Positions 57,673 to 64,000 of a stretch of 64,000 nucleotides of DNA are shown one piece after another (the stretch's first letter is position 1; every line of letters begins with the position of its first letter). The notes under the pieces are model-generated. The model was given only the letters and a program-made list of their open reading frames with translations, ran no database searches and was not told the DNA's origin. The DNA is from Annulohypoxylon bovei var. microspora (lineage: Eukaryota; Ascomycota; Sordariomycetes; Xylariales; Hypoxylaceae): contig MU405238.1 of the NCBI GenBank assembly GCA_022836615.1, positions 186,001-250,000 of the forward strand, read 5' to 3'. The position numbers and the translations under genes are program-made.

Positions 57673-58849
57673 ATGCCGAGATTTCTAATACCAGCCCGAG
57701 ACTCACGGCATCGGATAGCATGTAATTCATTCCCTAAAATCTCCAGCACATCCATCCAATTAATGCTACATAACATATCTATCTATACTGCACACGCTGC
57801 ATGCTGACAGAACGACTCAACCAGGCTTCGCACTCTACCGCGCCCTCCTCAAAGAAGCCCCCTCCATCAAGCTCCCCGATAACCTAGTCAGGGCATGGGG
57901 TCCGGGGAACCCCATCAAGCACCTCGTCCGGCGGACCTTCCGGCGCAACATCGCAGACACCAGCCCGCGACTCGTGTACTCTGCCCTCAAGGTGGGGTAC
58001 CAGATGCTCGCGCTCCTGCGAGCCGCCTCCCCCCCGACACAGATCTGGGCGCGCAACCTCAACCATGAGTCGATAATAACCTACCTGCGCGCGCGCCTCA
58101 AGGAGCGCAACGCCACCCTCGAAGCGAAAGAGCGGCACCCGCCCAACAGCCGCAACCCCGCGAGGCAGTCCTCGGCGCCGCGGCCCGAGACGGTCCCCCT
58201 CCTCGTGAACGTGACGCCGGCGCCCACGCCCGAGAACCCGAACCCGAAGACCGTGTACGCGACGCCGCACCGGCCGCGGCCGGCCTCCGAGCTCGGCGGC
58301 ACGGGCCGCCGCCAGGTGCCGCGCCTGGACCTCGCGCAGGACTTCCCGTTCCTGCGCATCAAGAAGCCGCAGCCGCCGATCCTGAGCCGCGTGCTCACGC
58401 AGAAGATCCTGCGCCGCGTCAAGCGCTTCGACGCCCTGGGCGCTTTCTGGGAGGAGACCGCGCCCGACGCCGAGTTCGAGGACGCCTGGGACAGGGAGGT
58501 CGCCCTGAGGCTGGGGCAGGGGTACTCTGATGTTCGGGGCGGGAACACCTACAAATCCACCATCATGGAGCACGCGATCGACCACTTGCACGTTAAACTA
58601 AACGAGGAGCGATTCGACGCGGTCGCGCGGGCAGACGCCATGCGCAATCTGATCGAGGAAGAGACGATGCTAGCTGAGCAGGAGAAGGTGCAGAGAATCC
58701 GCGAGAAGCGCGCCGCAAAACGAGAGCGCAAGGAGGGTGGGACAGACACCAAGACTAAGACAGATCAATCGCAAAGTGAGGGGTGGGAGAAGCTCGTCGC
58801 TGCTAGTCAAGGAGAGCGCAAGTCGCGCCCAGTTATGTTCATGGAATGA
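57673..58849 (+). CDS. LYR-motif mitochondrial protein (Complex1_LYR family)
   Basis: Two exons, 57673..57721 and 57825..58849, giving 357 residues. The donor GTAATT and acceptor CAACCAG join in phase 1, forming a Cys codon. The short first exon is supported because the downstream frame has no ATG before the LYR region. The N-terminus R-D-S-R-H-R-I-A-C-F-A precedes L20-Y21-R22 and a downstream F-R-R segment, typical of Complex1_LYR proteins that bind the acyl carrier protein or assemble Fe-S and respiratory components. The long C-terminal part is basic, with P-F-L-R-I-K-K-P-Q-P-P and a highly charged coiled-coil tail. Its client is unknown. The region 58,090-58,500 is very GC-rich in third positions. 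Confidence 0.85.
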
Positions 58850-59155
58850 CCGGCTAGGGTCTCGTAGAGGATAGATGATTCTAAGTAGGTACCTATGCGA
58901 GCAAATAGCTCTGGCTATATAAAAGTATATACCCCTTACTCCTTGCACAAACGATAGACGCCGCTCCAATTTTATGGGTTTGGGTGTGCCCAAATCAAAA
59001 ATTCCGCCCATATAACCGTGGTACCTATATAATAAATAAAATAGACAAAATGAACATAACGCTAGTTTTATCCCTTCCTCGATCAAAATCGTGTATGTAC
59101 GTATACCTGTATAGCAGAACCGAACGTGCCAGACCCTCATACCTCATGTTATATA
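58850..59155. other. Convergent spacer
   Basis: About 300 bp between convergent genes; AT-rich, with no gene seen. Confidence 0.55.
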
Positions 59156-61641
59156 TTAATCCGAAACCACAGCGCCCCAAAACGAGCTCGCGATATCTTT
59201 CGGCCTGAAAGCAGGAGCGCGTCCGAAGCAAGTGGCATGAGATATCATGTCTATTACGAAAAACGATTAGCTATTGTGTCTATAATGATTACCAGATTAT
59301 GTGTAGACTTACCAGAAATAAATTTATTTACGTCCAGGATGACTCTCTTTGGAGCCGGAGCTGGGACAGGAGCAGTCGGCTCGTGGTGTGGATAGACATA
59401 AGACGGGGTGCTGGGGAAGATATTGGCCATGTTATCAAAGCCAGTAAAGGTCGGGACGCCTCCGTCTGCGAGTTGTGGAGCTTCGTAGAGATTCGATGTG
59501 ACAGAAACAGATTGCCATGAATCACCTTGTGTCGTAGGGGTTCCCATAGTGTTAGGAATGTTTGGCCCGGCTGAGAAGGTAGGAACTCCCGTAGGTGGCG
59601 AGTTGCTGCTAGATACCCCAGAAGCGAAGGATTGGTTCTCATGTGTCATAGGCGTAGTATTCGGAGGTATGGACTGCATGAGCTGGATCTGGGGTTGTGC
59701 CTGGGCGTCAGAGAACACGTCTGGTTGAACCTCAACGGCGTGTAAGTCAGCTGCTATCGGGATGACGATCCCGTTCTGCGCTAAATAGGTCTCTACTTCG
59801 CCCGAGTCGAACCAAGTACCTTCCCAGCCACTCATGTTTATGTACTGAGAAACCCCCAGTAAAGTATCACGCACCCTCGTTGTCCGCTCATTGAAAGGGC
59901 CAGTGGCGAAACCGGTGCTTCGATAAGCTGATGATCCCGAAAGACTAGACGGTACATCTCCTTGATCCGAGAAATGAGTGCCGGAGCCACCGAGCCGATG
60001 AAAAGGATACTCCCAATAATTCAGGGGTTCGTTCCTGACCCGATTGAGCGTTGCCATTGTCCGTGATTTAATCTCATCAACAGTCTCAAACAACATAACG
60101 AAGCCGAAAACCCGTGACAAAACTGATGGGGGCGGGTCAGGCATGTTGATCAAGGCTGCTGCTCTTTCGACGGCGTGACGGTGAAGCCTCCGAGCAAATG
60201 CCCATTCGTGAAAAGCCATTGTGTGCGGGCCGGTGAGCCGGTTATATGGGTGCTGCGCCCAGGAGGTATACGCCGGGTTCGAGAAATTCGTATCAATCGA
60301 TGGGTGAATCCCAAAGCTGGCGTTGTCGGGAGTTGGAGTCGTAACAATCTCATAATGGTGTTGATGTAGTTGGGGGTTAATTAATGCAGGATCCAAATTA
60401 GACAAGCCAGCCGATGCCTCCTGTTGAATCACGGGTTCGTGCGACACCTGTATTCCACCCCAGAGATTTGCTGGCTGGCTCTCGGGGAGTGTAGTAGGTA
60501 GTGTAGTAGGCAGTGTAGCACTAACAGGCTCTTCATTCAAAGCAGCAATGTCTTCAGTCGTCTGTGTGTCGCGAACATTGTCATCTGAGTTCCCTTCCGG
60601 GCTGTCCTGGTCACTAAGCTTGGGGATTTCCTCCTCTTGGGTTTGCTTAATAAGCGACTGAAGCCTTTGGAGTTGCTGTCCGAATTCGGGTGCTTGAGCC
60701 AAGAGTCCACGTTGAGAAGCATAGTCAAAAAGACTTTGATATGCATTATTGATCTCGCTGTTTACATCTTTCAGGTCGTCGATTCTCGCCTGGAGATCTG
60801 TGATGGCATTCTCCTTTCGGTTACGGTAAGCCCTTTGCGCAAGTCGGATTTGAGTTCGTCGGCGCTAAGCTATGTGTAAGCATGTGTATAGATTTAGAGT
60901 CTACTAACTTGGAGTTTCTAAAAGTGAGATCATCTGTTATGTTCTATAACAAGATGATGTTTCTATGGCATGGCAGTCGGTAAAGTATAAGGTTTAGAAG
61001 CTTCCACTAACCTCGGTAGGAGTCTGGTCTTTCGTTTCAAGACGTGGGCGACCTCTGGTTCTCTTATTTTCTTCGGTAGCTTCTCTTTGCTCATGATCTA
61101 CTGGTTTTCTCCCCCTCTTCCTTGGATTAGGAGCATTCTCGGCGTGAGAAGCCGTGATATCTGGTTTTGGGTTGAGCTTAGAAGAAGGCCGCCTTGAATA
61201 ACGGCCCTCCTCGTACTGCTCAACATTGAGCACGGGTAAGTCGGTATGAAGGTACCTCATTGGCGGTGCTTCCGGCAGTGATAATGCTGGTGTCCCACTA
61301 GCAGTAAATTGAAAACTGGTGCGCTCTGGCTGAGAAAACGATTGGACTCCACCACTCCAAGAAGCGTGTTGAGCCAGTGAGTTTCTAGTGGACAAACCAG
61401 GGCCTTCATTCACGCTATTGTCATGTTCTATGACTCCGGACGAACCGAAAGGACGATAAATGTTGGATGGTTGTATAGATGTTGTCAAGAGGGGATCTGA
61501 CAACAAGCCATTATGCGCGGGATTAGACTCATTAGACTGACTAGACTGACTAGGCTGCTCTCTATGACCTTGCAGATTGTCACCAATGTATCGGGGCTGG
61601 GTGGTAGGATTTTGCTGGGACATTGAGGACATAGGGGACAT
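59156..61641 (-). CDS. bZIP transcription factor with two AT-hooks
   Basis: Three exons: 61641..61012, 60864..59313 and 59250..59156, giving 758 residues. The last exon is short. Its frame was set by the acceptor at 59251 because this gives C-F-G-R-A-P-A-F-R-P, a C-terminal motif of this fungal bZIP group. The basic region from about 211 reads R-R-R-T-Q-I-R-L-A-Q-R-A-Y-R-N-R-K, the Yap/Pap1-like type with Q and Y-R, and heptad repeats follow. N-terminal to it are two AT-hook cores, K-R-G-R-K-P (175-180) and R-G-R-P-R (196-200). The rest is Gln/Ser/Pro-rich, with T-L-P-T repeats near 290. It is nuclear. Its leader holds three inverted repeats and an overlapping upstream open frame. Confidence 0.9.
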
Positions 61642-61849
61642 AGGGAGACACTATTAACAGGGGCCTAGGCCCCATGTTGTGCACCAATGCAGACGCCCGA
61701 TGCCCGGAATGCCTCCTAGGCGTTCCGTGCCGGTCCAAAGGGCTAACGTCGAGACTCAAGACCTCCTGTGAGGTCTTAATAAGCCTCGCCTTCCCCCCGT
61801 TTCCTTCGGTAATTATGAGCGGTGAATGATACACCACAATGGTATCCAA
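61642..61849 (-). promoter_or_regulatory. Hairpin-rich leader with overlapping upstream open frame
   Basis: Immediately upstream of the bZIP ATG are a perfect 14-bp palindrome GGGGCCTAGGCCCC (61660-61673), an imperfect 9-bp-stem inverted repeat (61705-61727) and a perfect 8-bp stem with 4-nt loop (61758-61777). An ATG at 61849 opens an 89-codon frame that runs past the bZIP start to 61580 in a different frame. If transcribed, these would be expected to limit initiation at the main ATG. The transcript start is not known. Confidence 0.5.
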
Positions 61850-62392
61850 ACAATCGAATCAGCGCCTCTTACACCGAGTGTAGTAGCGAGGTTCGTGGAG
61901 TACTACGGTTTGTATGCACTCAGCTCGCTTATGAAACCCAAATAAGCGTCATAGCAGCAGGCTAAACTGATCTGTATTGGTCAATAGTCAAGAAATCAGG
62001 AAAAGGCGAGTTAAGATTTAATGATTAGTGAACATTAGAATTAGAAGGTGAACTAGCAAGTCCCGCGAGGAAATCGCGTCGGCGCTCTGATTCGATACAA
62101 GGTGTAACATGACCTAGATCACGTGATATATCAGTAATTTTAGTAATCGGGATTGTGGCACGGACTACACTGATTACAAAGTGGACCCCCCCTATAATTT
62201 TCTACTTATCACTAATAGGTACTTAGGTACATGGCAATAGGACGAGAACCATCATGAAAGTATCACAAGTTTCTACATCTTATAACTACTTACCTAGGTA
62301 CCTAGGTAGATAACCAAAGGGGTTTCTAAAAACTGATGTTCTTATTTGTAGATACTACCCAGACAGGTGATATAAATTCTCACGTATTCTGA
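61850..62392. other. Spacer
   Basis: Between the bZIP leader and the TatD 3' end. Two overlapping exact TACCTAGGTA copies at 62291-62308. No gene. Confidence 0.5.
62291..62308. repeat. Overlapping TACCTAGGTA palindromes
   Basis: Two exact copies sharing the central TA (62291-62300 and 62299-62308); the longest contiguous instance of the dispersed palindrome in the window together with the 2663-2680 cluster. Confidence 0.85.
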
Positions 62393-63455
62393 CTAGGTAA
62401 TTAAACCGAGTCCGAACATATTAACACCATTCTTCCACGCGGCCTCGACAACTTCGTCCACGGTAACCCCTTTCAAGCCAGCAACGACATAAGCAACTCT
62501 CTCAATCGTGCAGCTCTCATTTCGCTCCTTAACCATACATTCCGCATCCCACTTATCTCTCTTCTTGCTAGGCGGCAACGGCGACGCGTTAGCTAGATAC
62601 TGCTTCGCAACCTCACTCCCACTCTTAATTTCTCCCCACGGAGCATCAGTCTCGATCTGCAGCCGCTCTAACGGGATAGCAGCTACCATCTCTAGGCTCT
62701 CCTGGGACTGGAAGCTAAACCCATTTACGCTGATATCGAAACCTAGCTCTACTAACTTTTCCATCTGTGCCGTAGATACAACGAAGCTATGCACCAAGGC
62801 TCGTCTTGGCAATCGCCCAAGATAAGGGGTCATGATGTCGACGAAATCATCAAATGCTGCGCGACAATGCAAAAATAAAGGTAAATCCCATCTATTCTCG
62901 ACGAATAATTCCAGCTGTGCTTTGAAAGCGCGAATCTGGATGTCCTTTGATGCATAGTTTAGTCGGTCGTAATCAAGACCCAGCTCACCGAAAGCCGTGA
63001 GGGGGCACGGTGTCAAAGCGAGAGCGGTTCGAATACTTTCCGCTACCTGCGTAAGATACGTCGGTCCCTCGGTATCAGGTTCGGCGGCATGATATGGATG
63101 AACGCCTATCGTGATGAAGCATTGGGCCGGCCGGGACTGCGCAATTGCGAGATTTATAGGAACGTCAGACAGAGACATTCCCGTCAGCATAACCTTCTCT
63201 ACACCAGCAGCCAGGGCGCGATCCACCGTGTTGACGAAGTCGGCTTGATGGTATTTTTTATTTCGGTAGACGCCATTGAACTCGTTAGCAGTAGCGGTGA
63301 CTGCAACCTATGCCTATAGGTGTTATAGACCAAAATCAAAATAAAACTAGCAGAATAAATCGATTCGAACCTACATCTACATAACGCAACTTCGTCTTAG
63401 GTTTCGAAGGCGCTTTCTGAGGTAGGCAGCTCAAGTCTAATCGTTCAGACGCCAT
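62393..63455 (-). CDS. TatD-family metal-dependent deoxyribonuclease
   Basis: Two exons, 63455..63375 and 63307..62393, giving 331 residues. The donor GTAGGT and acceptor GCATAG join in phase 0 and restore R-Y-V-D-V-A-V-T-A-T-A. TatD landmarks are in order: the D-V-A-V-T N-terminal strand in place of the bacterial D-I-G-V-N, F-N-G-V-Y, G-V-H-P-Y, G-E-L-G-L-D-Y-D (metal-binding Glu), L-F-L-H-C-R (His), A-L-V-H-S-F (His) and Q-I-E-T-D-A-P-W (Asp). All are consistent with an active two-metal TIM-barrel nuclease. Members act as 3'-5' DNA exonucleases in DNA repair or apoptosis-like degradation. An acceptor alternative two codons away would change only one or two residues. Confidence 0.92.
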
Positions 63456-64000
63456 GCCGAGCCGAGAACTGGGACGATTATGTCGATATAACAAAATGAA
63501 AATCTCAACTAGATAATCGTACAGTCAGTACCTCCTATATGAGTCCTGGAGGTTATCTAGGTATTACATATCTAAGGTGCTGCCGTGTGCCGTGCTCGCC
63601 CAGAAGTTCAAGGGGGGTGACCCCACTACCATCCATCTCCACTCATTTTCTAAAAGAGGCTTAGCCTTTCATTCCACGATAATCTATCTTCAGAAAGGGC
63701 GTCGGGCGTCATCGTCTCGTGATTTCGTGAAAACAACGACATACATAATAGTATAGAAGTGAATTTTACTCTCACCACAGTACCTATTCGAACATTGATC
63801 CGATCTCTCCTAACGATGAGTACTATATAGGCTCAACTCGGGCCGAAGTATCCGTCGACTGAACACCGCTGTCATGCAAGACTCTGCAATTCTCTTCAAT
63901 GTGATGGTGGCTTGCAGATAGGCTGTACATACGCTACGCCGCCTCCATGGCTTGAAGAATTATGGACATGGATGCCATGCTAGTACATCACACGAAGTGC
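63456..64000. other. Right-end spacer
   Basis: Upstream of the TatD gene. No gene or repeat recognised up to the end of the window. Confidence 0.5.

Noticed and set aside
57884..58591. 235-codon minus-strand frame opposite the LYR gene
   Set aside because: Antisense shadow of GC-rich coding sequence, with repetitive Arg/Val/Glu/Gly composition.
1..64000. CRISPR arrays, bacterial operons, insertion sequences or intact transposons
   Set aside because: No regularly spaced repeats, transposase or reverse-transcriptase motifs or long terminal repeats were seen; all genes have fungal eukaryotic structure.

Overview
The window is nuclear DNA from a filamentous ascomycete, most likely a sordariomycete-type Pezizomycotina. 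The evidence is short spliceosomal introns (about 50-130 nt, GTRNGT...YAG with CTAAC/CTGAC-like branch sites), HET-domain genes, Zn2Cys6 regulators, an ascomycete laccase ending in DSGI, and large intergenic AT-rich spacers. Genus cannot be fixed from sequence alone. All gene models were spliced by eye; every multi-exon model keeps its reading frame across every junction unless marked as broken.

Left end (0.3-11.3 kb): four genes in a row on the + strand. There is a DUF3659-type repeat protein, a giant LEA-like protein (ten DUF3659-type units plus a DUF6987-like C-terminus), a DUF676-type alpha/beta hydrolase, and a 105-residue glycine-rich LEA-like peptide. The first two and the last share sequence style, so this looks like a stress/desiccation or organelle-associated locus. 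It is the most unusual grouping in the window. A four-exon gene of unknown function (DUF6699-like, 13.3-14.1 kb) follows.

Middle (14.8-47.2 kb): an accessory region. It holds three HET-domain genes (14.8, 21.9 and 41.5 kb; the second is broken), two Zn2Cys6 regulators (18.7 and 37.6 kb) and many secreted or redox enzymes. These are a DyP peroxidase, a small secreted protein, a six-exon laccase, a secreted cysteine-rich protein, a berberine-bridge-type FAD oxidase, a broken amidohydrolase, an MDR oxidoreductase and an M14 carboxypeptidase. Genes are separated by AT-rich spacers of up to 2.4 kb. No polyketide or peptide synthetase backbone is present.

Right end (48.1-63.5 kb): compact housekeeping genes. 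They are stomatin-like protein 2, Mon2 (endosome-Golgi scaffold, six exons, with one apparent GC-AG intron), the ubiquitin E2 variant Mms2, an LYR-motif mitochondrial protein, a bZIP regulator with two AT-hooks and a hairpin-rich leader, and a TatD-family nuclease.

The 10-bp palindrome TACCTAGGTA and its derivatives recur in non-coding spacers across the whole window and not in the coding sequences. The two broken genes and the AT-rich spacers suggest the middle region evolves faster than the right end.
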